Positions 50,949 to 58,548 of a DNA stretch of 64,000 bases are shown in pieces; position 1 is the stretch's first letter, and every line of letters begins with the position of its first letter. The stretch is from the NCBI GenBank assembly GCA_041166745.1, contig JBEEGH010000003.1, positions 124,001 to 188,000 on the forward strand, written 5' to 3'. The notes beneath the pieces are model-generated. The model saw only the letters and a list, made by a program, of their open reading frames with translations, was not told the origin of the DNA and did no database searches. Both the position numbers and the translations under genes were made by a program. The DNA is from DASUCS01 sp041166745. Lineage in GTDB: Bacteria > Actinomycetota > Acidimicrobiia > Acidimicrobiales > JACDCH01.

Positions 50949-52847
50949 GTGCACATCCGAAAGCCCCTGACCGCGGTGGTGGTCGGGCTCGCCTGCCTTC
51001 TGCAGGCCCCAGTCGCATCGTCGGGTGCGTCCGCGAGCAGTGCAGCGCCGTCTGCGAGCACCGCTGCCACGACGACGAGCGGCGTCACCGAGACAGTTGT
51101 CGACGTGCGTCCCGCTGACGGCACGCTCACGCCGAATTTCTTTTCACCGATGCCGCCGAGCCGGGTGGCAGACATCCGGCCAGGCTGGCAGACGACACTC
51201 ACCTCCGTTCCCGGCCAGATGGTCACGCTCTCGTGGCCGAGGAACGACGCCGTCGAGCTCTCGATCCGCAGCCGCAACGGCTCGCAATGGAGTTCGTGGG
51301 TCGATGCCGGAGTCGATCCCGACGAGCGAACCGACAGCAACGGGCCGGAGCATGGCGTGCTCGACCGCACCATCGTCGGGCCGATCTGGATCGGCCGCGA
51401 CGCCTCCGCGCTGGAGGTACGCGACGACGCCGGACAGATAGGTGCGCTGCGTGTGCACGTACTCAACGCGCCCGCGAGCGGCGAGCTCCGACCAGCTGGC
51501 CATCGGAGTGTCGCGGGTACGGCAGCGGCGACCTTCGCGCCGGGGTACATGCCCCGCTGGACGTGGGCGGGGCCAAACGAGCAATGGGTTTCCTCGACAG
51601 GGGGCTGTGAAGTCGGTCAGAAGTACGCGTCGTTGAAGATGGCGATCGTCCACCACACGGTGTCGACCAACGACTACTCGCCGGCTGATGTGCCCGGATA
51701 CTTGCGCGGCATCTACTACTCGCACACTGCCGTCAATGGTTGGTGCGACATCGCCTACAACTTCGTCATCGACAAGTACGGCACGACGTGGGAAGCGCGA
51801 TCGGGTGGCGCGAACCTGCCGGTGATCGGCGGACACGCTCAGGGATTCAACACCGGCAGCGTTGGCATCTCCTTCCTCGGTCAGTACCAGCCGGGAGCAA
51901 CGCCGCCGGTCGCACAGCCATCGGCCGCGCAACTGAGCGCGCTCGAGCGGCTGATCGCGTGGAAGTTCACGTTGCACGGCCTCGATCCCAACGGATGGAC
52001 CTTGGCGACCAGCTTCGGTTCGACGAAGTACCCCGAGGGCGAGCAGGTCGTCCTCGCCGAGATCAATGGTCATCGCGACACGAGCCTCACGTCGTGCCCC
52101 GGTGATTACGTGTACGGCCACCTGGTCGAGATCCGCAACGCGACCGCGGCGCTGATGGGCACTCCCGGGGTGTTCGGTTTCGGCCTTCAAGGCGATGCGC
52201 CGGTGATGGGCGACTGGAACGGCGACGGCATCGACTCGCCCGGGGTGTTCCGAAACGGCACGTGGTACTTGCGCAACTCGAACACGAATGGTCCGCCCGA
52301 CCTCGCCTTTGGCTTCGGCTTACCGGGTGATACGCCCGTGGTGGGCGACTGGAACGGAGACGGCGTTGACACCATCGGCGTGTTCCGCCTCGGTCGGTTC
52401 TACCAGCGCAACCAGAATTCAAACGGCATCGTCGACAACACCTTCGAGTACGGCTTCGTGGGTGACCGCGCCACTGCCGGCGACTGGAACGGCGATGGGA
52501 TCGACACGCCGGGCATCTATCGCAACGGCACGTGGTTTCTGCGAAACGCCAACTCGAACGGTCCTACCGACTCGACGTTCAACTTCGGCCTGAAGGATGA
52601 CAAGCCGATCGTCGGCGACTGGGATGGCGACGGCCGTGACACCCCTGCGGTACGAAGAGGCGCCATCATGTATCTGACCAACGTGAATGCCATCGCGCCG
52701 CCCGTCTACTCGTGGACGGTCGGCACCGATTCCGATCTACCGGTCGCGGGTGATTGGCGTGGAGGAGGATCCGCCATGGTCGGTCTCGTCACCACCTCGA
52801 CCTATGACGAACGATGGGATGTCGTCGCGCAGTTGCCGGCGGGCTGA
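50949..52847 (+). CDS. Exported N-acetylmuramoyl-L-alanine amidase (PGRP/Amidase_2) with DWNGDG repeats
   Basis: Protein of 632 residues: a signal peptide (to about residue 30), a beta-rich N-terminal region (45-210), then an Amidase_2/PGRP domain (about 215-390). Zinc ligands are in AIVHHTVS, NGHRD and the SCPGD cysteine; DIAYNFVIDKYG is the family core. The rest (about 400-632) is five tandem repeats of about 45 residues with FGFGL-GD-PVVGDWNGDG-D-GVFRNGTWYLRNSN. The amidase would cleave peptide from glycan strands in peptidoglycan. The GTG at 50949 gives a clean signal peptide. It overlaps the SpoIID-like gene by 1 nt. Confidence 0.88.
   Translation: MHIRKPLTAVVVGLACLLQAPVASSGASASSAAPSASTAATTTSGVTETVVDVRPADGTLTPNFFSPMPPSRVADIRPGWQTTLTSVPGQMVTLSWPRNDAVELSIRSRNGSQWSSWVDAGVDPDERTDSNGPEHGVLDRTIVGPIWIGRDASALEVRDDAGQIGALRVHVLNAPASGELRPAGHRSVAGTAAATFAPGYMPRWTWAGPNEQWVSSTGGCEVGQKYASLKMAIVHHTVSTNDYSPADVPGYLRGIYYSHTAVNGWCDIAYNFVIDKYGTTWEARSGGANLPVIGGHAQGFNTGSVGISFLGQYQPGATPPVAQPSAAQLSALERLIAWKFTLHGLDPNGWTLATSFGSTKYPEGEQVVLAEINGHRDTSLTSCPGDYVYGHLVEIRNATAALMGTPGVFGFGLQGDAPVMGDWNGDGIDSPGVFRNGTWYLRNSNTNGPPDLAFGFGLPGDTPVVGDWNGDGVDTIGVFRLGRFYQRNQNSNGIVDNTFEYGFVGDRATAGDWNGDGIDTPGIYRNGTWFLRNANSNGPTDSTFNFGLKDDKPIVGDWDGDGRDTPAVRRGAIMYLTNVNAIAPPVYSWTVGTDSDLPVAGDWRGGGSAMVGLVTTSTYDERWDVVAQLPAG
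52165..52820 (+). repeat. DWNGDG repeat block of the amidase (5 units)
   Basis: Five units of about 45 codons each contain a GDWNGDG-x-D calcium-loop-like motif and a GVFRNGTWYLRN strand. The last two units are degenerate. Confidence 0.8.
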
Positions 52848-55522
52848 TGCATTCCCGCGGGGGGCGACAGCGACTCGTCGGCGCGTGCGCCGCCGCGGGG
52901 CTGCTCACTGTCACAGCGCTGTTTCCAGCCGCACCCGCGGCAGCGAGCACGACCAATGCCGCTGCGGCCGCGCCCACGGCGGCTGCTGGGCCTTCACCCA
53001 ACGCCGCAGCGAACGTCGATGTCGGCGGTCACGGTTGGGGACACGGCCGCGGCATGGGTCAATACGGTGCGCTCGGCTACGCCCTCGACCACGGATGGAA
53101 CAGCGCGCAGATCCTCGATCAGTTCTATGGCGGTACTTCTGCGACGACGCTCCCGGCGGGTTCGCAGATGACCGTTCGACTGCTGGCGAACGACGCCCAG
53201 TCGTTACGAGTGCAGGTGGACGGGGCGGCCATCGCCACCATCGCCGATGGCGGGCAGCCCGTGGGCGGATCGGGCCACGCGCTGAAGATCGATCTCGTCG
53301 GACCGAACGCGTTCGCGTTGTCCGATGGCCCGAATTGCAACGGGCCCTGGACGGCACGTCCGGGCACGCTGGCGACCTCGCAGGTGCGCGTGCTCCCGGC
53401 CCAGGTCTCGACGACGTCGTTCCCGTTCGGGCTCAACGGCGACATTCCCGCCGCGGGTGATTGGAATCGCGACGGGCTCGCAACCGTGGGTGTGTTCCGG
53501 AACGGCACCTGGTACCTGCGCAACAGCAACTCGAATGGTCCACCCGACGCCGCGTTCGGTTTCGGGTTGTCGGGCGACGTCCCCGTGGCCGGTGACTGGA
53601 ACGGCGACGGCTTCGACTCAGTGGGTGTGTTCCGCAACGGCACCTGGTACCTGCGCAACAGCAACTCGAATGGTCCACCCGACGCCGCGTTCGGTTTCGG
53701 GTTGTCGGGTGACCTCCCCGTAGTCGGTGATTGGAACGGCGATGGGGTCGATTCCGTTGGCGTGTTCCGCAACGGCACCTTCTATCTGCGGAACGCGAAC
53801 AACAACGGGCCGCCCGACGCCGTGTTCGGGTTCGGTCTCTCCGGAGATGCGCCGGTCGTGGGTGACTGGAACGGCGACGGCTTCGACACGCCCGGTGTAC
53901 GCCGCGGCACGACGTACTACCTCCGCAACTCCAACTCGAACGGACCGCCGGACTTCACGTTCGCGTACGGCACATCCGGGGGCACGCCCATTGCCGGGCA
54001 TTGGACTGGCTTCCCCGGCGACGTCGTCGGGCTCTACCAAGGCTCCACCTTCCAGCTGTCCGATGCGACACCTCCGGCGGGCGTGGTGCTGCTCACCGGA
54101 TCCGACAATCCGTTGGATCAGACGTTGCAGGTCTGCGGGGCGGGCACCGATGTGCGGTGGTACCGCGGCGAGCTGAGAGCGGTGAGCGACCAGGGCGTCG
54201 AGCGCACGGTCAACGCGCTCGACGTCGATGCGTACGTGCGGGGCGTCGTCCCCCGCGAGTCCCCAGCGAGTTGGGGCGCCCTCGGTTGTGACACGAACCC
54301 GTGCCGCGGGATGGCGGCCCTCGAGGCGCAATCCGTCGCTGCCCGCTCGTACAGCAGTGCCGAGAACCGTTACTCCTACGCGAAGACGTGCGACACGACC
54401 TCGTGCCAGGTGTACGCGGGGCGCCGGCAGCGAATCGGAGGGACCGAGACCGACCTCGAGAACGTGCTCTCCGATCGTGCCGTCAGCAACACCGCGGGAG
54501 TCGTACGGGGCACCGGAGCGGGCGTCGCGCGTACGGAGTTCTCGTCGTCGACCGGCGGTTTCACGGCCGGCGGCACGTTCCCAGCTGTCCCCGATGACGG
54601 CGACGACATCTCGATGAACCCGAACCACAACTGGGCGACGGCGCTCCCGGTTTCCTCGATCGAGGCGTACTACGGCATGGGCACATTGCTGCAGCTCACG
54701 GTCTCCGCACGGACCCCGGAGGATGGTGGGCGCCGGGCAAAGACGGTGCATCTCGTGTTCTCGGGTGGAACGGTCGACAGCGCAGGATCCACGTTCCAAT
54801 CCGTGTTCGGACTGAAATCGACGTGGTTCTCCTTCGACTCGACGTTCAACCCTGTCGACACCGTCGGCGTGTGGCGCAACGGCACGTTCTACCTGCGGAA
54901 ATCGAACACCAACGGTCCGCCCGACATGACGTTCGGCTTCGGGCTGTCCGGCGACCTCGCCGTCTCAGGAGATTGGAACGGCGACGGCGTCACGACCGTG
55001 GGCGTGTTCCGCAACGGCACGTGGTACCTGCGCAACAGCAACTCGAATGGTCCACCCGACGCGACGTTCGGCTTCGGTCTGTCGGGTGATGTCCCGGTCG
55101 TGGGGGATTGGAACGGCGATGGCGTCGATTCCGTTGGCGTGTTCCGCAACGGCACGTTCTACCTGCGCAACTCGAACAGCAACGGCGCGCCCGACGCGAC
55201 GTTCGGCTTCGGGTTGTCCGGCGACCTCCCCGTCGCCGGCGATTGGAACGGCGACGGGATCACCACCGTCGGCGTGTTCCGAAATGGCACGTGGTATCAG
55301 CGCAACACGAACACCAATGGCCCACCAGATGCCACGTTTGGCTTCGGGTTGTCCGGTGACCTCGCCGCCCCTGGCGATTGGAACGGCGATGGCGTCACGA
55401 CCCCGGGCGTGTTCCGAAGCGGCACGTGGTATCAGCGCAACACGAACACCAACGGCGCCCCAGACGCGACGTTCGGGTTCGGACTCTCAGGCGATCGCCC
55501 GGTAGCGGGGCACTGGACCTAA
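52847..55522 (+). CDS. Exported SpoIID/LytB-domain protein interrupted by DWNGDG repeats
   Basis: Protein of 891 residues with a signal peptide. The SpoIID/LytB signature is split. The GHGWGHGRGMGQYGALGYALDHG segment (about 60-95) and following beta region come first. Then a block of five 45-residue repeats (about 190-385) intervenes, and the central SpoIID part (VNALDVDAYVRGVVPRESPASWG, ALEAQSVAARSYS) occupies about 450-640. A second repeat block fills the rest. SpoIID proteins are lytic transglycosylases or amidase activators on peptidoglycan. The ATG at 52847 overlaps the amidase stop by 1 nt, so the two are coupled. It ends at a bidirectional hairpin. Confidence 0.87.
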   Translation: MHSRGGRQRLVGACAAAGLLTVTALFPAAPAAASTTNAAAAAPTAAAGPSPNAAANVDVGGHGWGHGRGMGQYGALGYALDHGWNSAQILDQFYGGTSATTLPAGSQMTVRLLANDAQSLRVQVDGAAIATIADGGQPVGGSGHALKIDLVGPNAFALSDGPNCNGPWTARPGTLATSQVRVLPAQVSTTSFPFGLNGDIPAAGDWNRDGLATVGVFRNGTWYLRNSNSNGPPDAAFGFGLSGDVPVAGDWNGDGFDSVGVFRNGTWYLRNSNSNGPPDAAFGFGLSGDLPVVGDWNGDGVDSVGVFRNGTFYLRNANNNGPPDAVFGFGLSGDAPVVGDWNGDGFDTPGVRRGTTYYLRNSNSNGPPDFTFAYGTSGGTPIAGHWTGFPGDVVGLYQGSTFQLSDATPPAGVVLLTGSDNPLDQTLQVCGAGTDVRWYRGELRAVSDQGVERTVNALDVDAYVRGVVPRESPASWGALGCDTNPCRGMAALEAQSVAARSYSSAENRYSYAKTCDTTSCQVYAGRRQRIGGTETDLENVLSDRAVSNTAGVVRGTGAGVARTEFSSSTGGFTAGGTFPAVPDDGDDISMNPNHNWATALPVSSIEAYYGMGTLLQLTVSARTPEDGGRRAKTVHLVFSGGTVDSAGSTFQSVFGLKSTWFSFDSTFNPVDTVGVWRNGTFYLRKSNTNGPPDMTFGFGLSGDLAVSGDWNGDGVTTVGVFRNGTWYLRNSNSNGPPDATFGFGLSGDVPVVGDWNGDGVDSVGVFRNGTFYLRNSNSNGAPDATFGFGLSGDLPVAGDWNGDGITTVGVFRNGTWYQRNTNTNGPPDATFGFGLSGDLAAPGDWNGDGVTTPGVFRSGTWYQRNTNTNGAPDATFGFGLSGDRPVAGHWT
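53416..54005 (+). repeat. First DWNGDG repeat block of the SpoIID-like gene
   Basis: Five units with a period of 135 bp; units starting near 53486 and 53621 share a run of more than 70 identical bases. The block lies between two parts of the SpoIID domain. The final unit is degenerate (GHWTGFPGD). Confidence 0.85.
54835..55519 (+). repeat. Second DWNGDG repeat block of the SpoIID-like gene
   Basis: About five units with a 135-bp period, ending in GDRPVAGHWT at the C-terminus. Long stretches match the first block at the DNA level, for example around 55018-55060. Confidence 0.85.
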
Positions 55523-55546
55523 GAGCACGTTGTCGAAAACGACGGA

Positions 55547-55573
55547 AGGGCCCGAGCTGTTCGCTCGAGCCCT
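55547..55573. terminator. Bidirectional hairpin terminator
   Basis: AGGGCCCGAGC pairs with GCTCGAGCCCT, with one mismatch and a TGTTC loop, between the convergent SpoIID-like and CAP-domain genes. Confidence 0.6.
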
Positions 55574-55593
55574 CCCGACCGCTCGCTGGAGAA

Positions 55594-56823
55594 TCAGAAG
55601 TCGCCGGTGACGGGTTTGTCGCTGCTGAACCCGAAGTCGAAGCCGTAGTCGACGGGGCCGTTGGAGTTGCCGTTGCGGAGGTAGTTCGTGCCGCCGCGGC
55701 GCACACCGATCGACGTCTTGCCATCGCCGTTCCAGTCGCCGACGACCGGCGTGTCGTTCGAGAAGCCGAACGGGAAGGCGTAGTCGACGGGACCGTTGGA
55801 GGCGAGATTGCGCAGGTACCAGCTCCCGGTGCGGAACACGCCGATCGTGTCCCAGCCGTCACCGTTCCAGTCGCCGACGACAGGGATGTCGTTGGACCAT
55901 CCGAAGCCGAAGGTGAACTCGGACGGGCCGTTGGAGTTGGTGTTGCGGAGGAACCAGGTCCCGTTGCGGAACACACCGACGGTGTCGGTGCCATCACGGT
56001 TCCAGTCACCCACGACCGGGATGTCGCCGGCCAACCCGAAACCGAACACGGCATCCGGGGGGCCATTGCTGTTGCTGTTGCGGAGGTACCAGGTGCCGTT
56101 GCGGTAGACGCCGGGCGTGTCGATGCCGTCGCCGTTCCAGTCCCCGAGCACGGGAATGTCGTTGGACAAGCCGAAGCCGTAGCTCACGTCGACCGGGCCG
56201 TTGGTATTGCTCTTGCGGAGGTACCACGTGCCGCCGCGGAAGACGCCGGGCGTGTCACCGGGGGCGCTGTACGAAGGCGGAGGACCAGGGTTCGGCACCT
56301 TGGCGAAGCGGACCGTGACCCAGATCGTGCCGCCGGAGGATTGAGCGACGCCGACGCCGACGAGGTTGTAGTCGCCGAGGATGTTGGCCTTGTGTGGTGC
56401 CGAGTTCATAAAGGCATCTTGAATTTGCGGGACCGAAGGTCCGAAACCCACGTTCTCGCCGAGCCGGGTCCAGTCAGGAATGATCTGATCGGCCTCCCCG
56501 ACGACGTTGGGATCGTGTGCCAGCGTGGCCGAATTCATCTGGTAGGCGCTCCAGTTCCGGGCCTGGTCGCTGAACCCGCCATTCACACTCAACGGGCCGA
56601 GCCCCGAAGCGGCGCGAGCGTCGTTGGTGAGTTGGATGAACTGTGCTTCGGCCGCTGAGGTGCTCACTGCGGCAGCCGCGGCCGGGGCGGCAGATGCGGG
56701 CGACGCGGGTACGAGGAAGCCGAGCAGGCTCACGACAAGCGCGGCAAAGCCGAGAATTGAAAGACGCCGGCACGTGGGGGCGGCCTGGTCCTCCGAGGAC
56801 TGGTGCGACGAAGTGGTCTCCAT
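55594..56823 (-). CDS. Exported CAP/SCP-domain protein with DWNGDG repeats
   Basis: Protein of 409 residues. After a signal peptide (hydrophobic 23-45) comes a bacterial CAP domain (about 55-180): FIQLTNDARAASGLGPLSVN, TLAHDPN, LGENVGFG, SAPHKANILGDYNLVGVGV, with the conserved His and Glu residues. About four to five repeats of 45 residues follow, of the same type as in the amidase and SpoIID-like proteins encoded convergently. CAP domains in bacteria are surface proteins of mostly unknown biochemical activity. Possible promoter elements lie within 40 nt of the ATG (see 56833-56859). Confidence 0.87.
   Translation of the reverse strand: METTSSHQSSEDQAAPTCRRLSILGFAALVVSLLGFLVPASPASAAPAAAAAVSTSAAEAQFIQLTNDARAASGLGPLSVNGGFSDQARNWSAYQMNSATLAHDPNVVGEADQIIPDWTRLGENVGFGPSVPQIQDAFMNSAPHKANILGDYNLVGVGVAQSSGGTIWVTVRFAKVPNPGPPPSYSAPGDTPGVFRGGTWYLRKSNTNGPVDVSYGFGLSNDIPVLGDWNGDGIDTPGVYRNGTWYLRNSNSNGPPDAVFGFGLAGDIPVVGDWNRDGTDTVGVFRNGTWFLRNTNSNGPSEFTFGFGWSNDIPVVGDWNGDGWDTIGVFRTGSWYLRNLASNGPVDYAFPFGFSNDTPVVGDWNGDGKTSIGVRRGGTNYLRNGNSNGPVDYGFDFGFSSDKPVTGDF
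55597..56275 (-). repeat. DWNGDG repeat block of the CAP gene
   Basis: Four full units and two partial ones of about 45 codons, with the same FGFGL / GDWNGDG / GVFRNGTWYLRN pattern as the blocks at 52165, 53416 and 54835. Confidence 0.85.
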
Positions 56824-56832
56824 GCCCAGATG

Positions 56833-56859
56833 TTTCGGCGAGATCCGCGAAGAACTTGA
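56833..56859 (-). promoter_or_regulatory. Possible sigma-28-like promoter of the CAP gene (TCAAGTT-N13-GCCGAAA)
   Basis: On the minus strand TCAAGTT and GCCGAAA are 13 nt apart, close to the FliA/WhiG consensus, and end 9 nt before the ATG at 56823. This is a consensus resemblance only. Confidence 0.3.
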
Positions 56860-56878
56860 CTAGTTCAGATGGCCTTTC

Positions 56879-56952
56879 GAACCGGCGAATTCGCGGCCCG
56901 ATCGGGTCGGTACCGGGGCCGCGAACTGGCTGATTCTCGGTGAACCGGCGAA
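56879..56952. other. Structured 5' region between CAP and glycosyltransferase genes
   Basis: Two direct copies of GAACCGGCGAA (56879-56889 and 56942-56952) flank a 10-bp hairpin TTCGCGGCCC / GGGCCGCGAA (56890-56925). The whole gap 56824-57093 contains no convincing gene. The elements may be binding sites or an RNA leader. Confidence 0.4.
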
Positions 56953-57093
56953 GTCGGCCGCGCGGCCTGCATGGCCCGCTGGGTTCGCCGTCGAGCACGT
57001 CGCTGACGGTAAATTGCCCCTTCCGCCCGAGCCCTTCCGCTCGGCCCGTAGCCGGCCTGGCCGAGGGAGCACGTCCTGGACACCGCCCCGACG

Positions 57094-58548
57094 ATGTCGC
57101 CACACCCTTGTCTCTCCGTGATCGTGCCGTGCTTCAACGAGCGAGCGACGATCTCGGAGGTGCTGCGCCAGGTCCTGGCGTCGCCCTGGACCGGCGAGAT
57201 CGTCGTTGTCGACGACGGGTCGTCCGATGAGTCGCCCGAGATCGTCGACGCTGTTGCTGCCGCTGATCCGCGGGTGAGGCTGCTGCGCCAACCCGTCAAC
57301 CAAGGCAAAGGGGCTGCGCTCCGACGCGGGTTCGCCGCGGCGACCATGCCGTACGTCATCGTGCAGGACGCCGACCTCGAGTACGACCCCCGCGACTACG
57401 CGGTGTTGATGCCGCCGCTCCTCGAGGATCGGGCCGACGTCGTGTTCGGATCCCGCTTCCACTCGAGCCAACCGCACCGGGTCCTCTACTACTGGCACTC
57501 CGTCGGCAACCGGCTGCTCACGCTGCTGTCGAACATGACGACGAACCTCAACCTCACCGACATGGAGACCTGTTACAAGGTCTTCCGCCGAGAGGTCATC
57601 CAAGGCATCGACATCGAGGAGGACCGGTTCGGGTTCGAGCCGGAGATCACCGCTCGAGTGTCGGCCGGCGGCTGGCGGGTGTACGAGGTCGGCATCACCT
57701 ACCAAGGCCGGACGTACGCCGAAGGCAAGAAGATCGGCTGGCGAGACGGCGTGCGCGCCCTCTACTGCATAGCGCGGTACTCGAAGCCGCTCGTGAAGCG
57801 CATGGACGTCCAACGTGAGGCTCCGGCGCACTTCGCAGAGGCCGACTCCGAGCTCGTGGCCACGCTCGACAACCTCGACGACGCCACGCAGTACGCCGAC
57901 TGGATCGTCGGCCAGATGCGGCCCTACATCCATGGCGACATCTGCGAGGTCGGTGCCGGTCACGGCACCATCACGCCCAAACTGGCCGAACTCGGTCATG
58001 TCGTCGCCTGCGATCCGTCAGGGCGCTGTGCCGATCTGCTGCGCCAGCGGTTCGCAACGGACAACGATGTCGAGGTCGTACACGGCGACTTCGAGATCGC
58101 GGCCAAGGAACGGTCGTTCGACACGATCGTGGTCATCAACGTGCTCGAGCACATCGAAGACGATGCTGCGGCGTTGGAGCAGTTCCGTGAGCACCTTCGG
58201 CCCGGTGGCCACCTGATCGTGTACGCCCCGGCCTTCGAAGCGTTGTACTCGGACTTCGACAGGAGCATCGGCCACTACCGGCGCTACCACCGCGGCCCGA
58301 TGATCGGAGCGATGTTGCGCGCCGACCTCGAGGTCGTCGACGCGAACTACGTGAACGCGATCGGCGCGTTCGCCTGGTGGGTGATGGCCAAGAAGCTTCA
58401 CCGGGAGCCGACGGCTCCGTGGTCCGTACGCCTCTACGACCGCGCCTTCGTCCCGGTGATCCGGCGCATCGAGTCGGGACGGAAGATGCCAGTAGGGCAG
58501 TCGATCCTCTGCGTCGCTCGGCGGCCGTTGGAGTCCGAGGGCACTTGA
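57094..58548 (+). CDS. Glycosyltransferase (GT2, DPM/DPG-synthase-like) fused to a SAM methyltransferase
   Basis: Protein of 484 residues. Residues 1-235 are a soluble GT2 domain: LSVIVPCFNERATISEVL, VVVDDGSSDES, DxD in QDADLEY, and the WRDGVRALYCIARY tail, like polyprenyl-phosphate glucose/mannose synthases. Residues 255-480 are a class I methyltransferase: DICEVGAGHGTITPKLAELG, VVINVLEHIEDDAAALEQFREHLRPGG, and a YRRYHRGPM motif of sugar-lipid methyltransferases. No stop separates them. The two activities may act on the same lipid-linked sugar. It is coupled to the YfhO-like gene (TTGA overlap). Confidence 0.87.
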   Translation: MSPHPCLSVIVPCFNERATISEVLRQVLASPWTGEIVVVDDGSSDESPEIVDAVAAADPRVRLLRQPVNQGKGAALRRGFAAATMPYVIVQDADLEYDPRDYAVLMPPLLEDRADVVFGSRFHSSQPHRVLYYWHSVGNRLLTLLSNMTTNLNLTDMETCYKVFRREVIQGIDIEEDRFGFEPEITARVSAGGWRVYEVGITYQGRTYAEGKKIGWRDGVRALYCIARYSKPLVKRMDVQREAPAHFAEADSELVATLDNLDDATQYADWIVGQMRPYIHGDICEVGAGHGTITPKLAELGHVVACDPSGRCADLLRQRFATDNDVEVVHGDFEIAAKERSFDTIVVINVLEHIEDDAAALEQFREHLRPGGHLIVYAPAFEALYSDFDRSIGHYRRYHRGPMIGAMLRADLEVVDANYVNAIGAFAWWVMAKKLHREPTAPWSVRLYDRAFVPVIRRIESGRKMPVGQSILCVARRPLESEGT

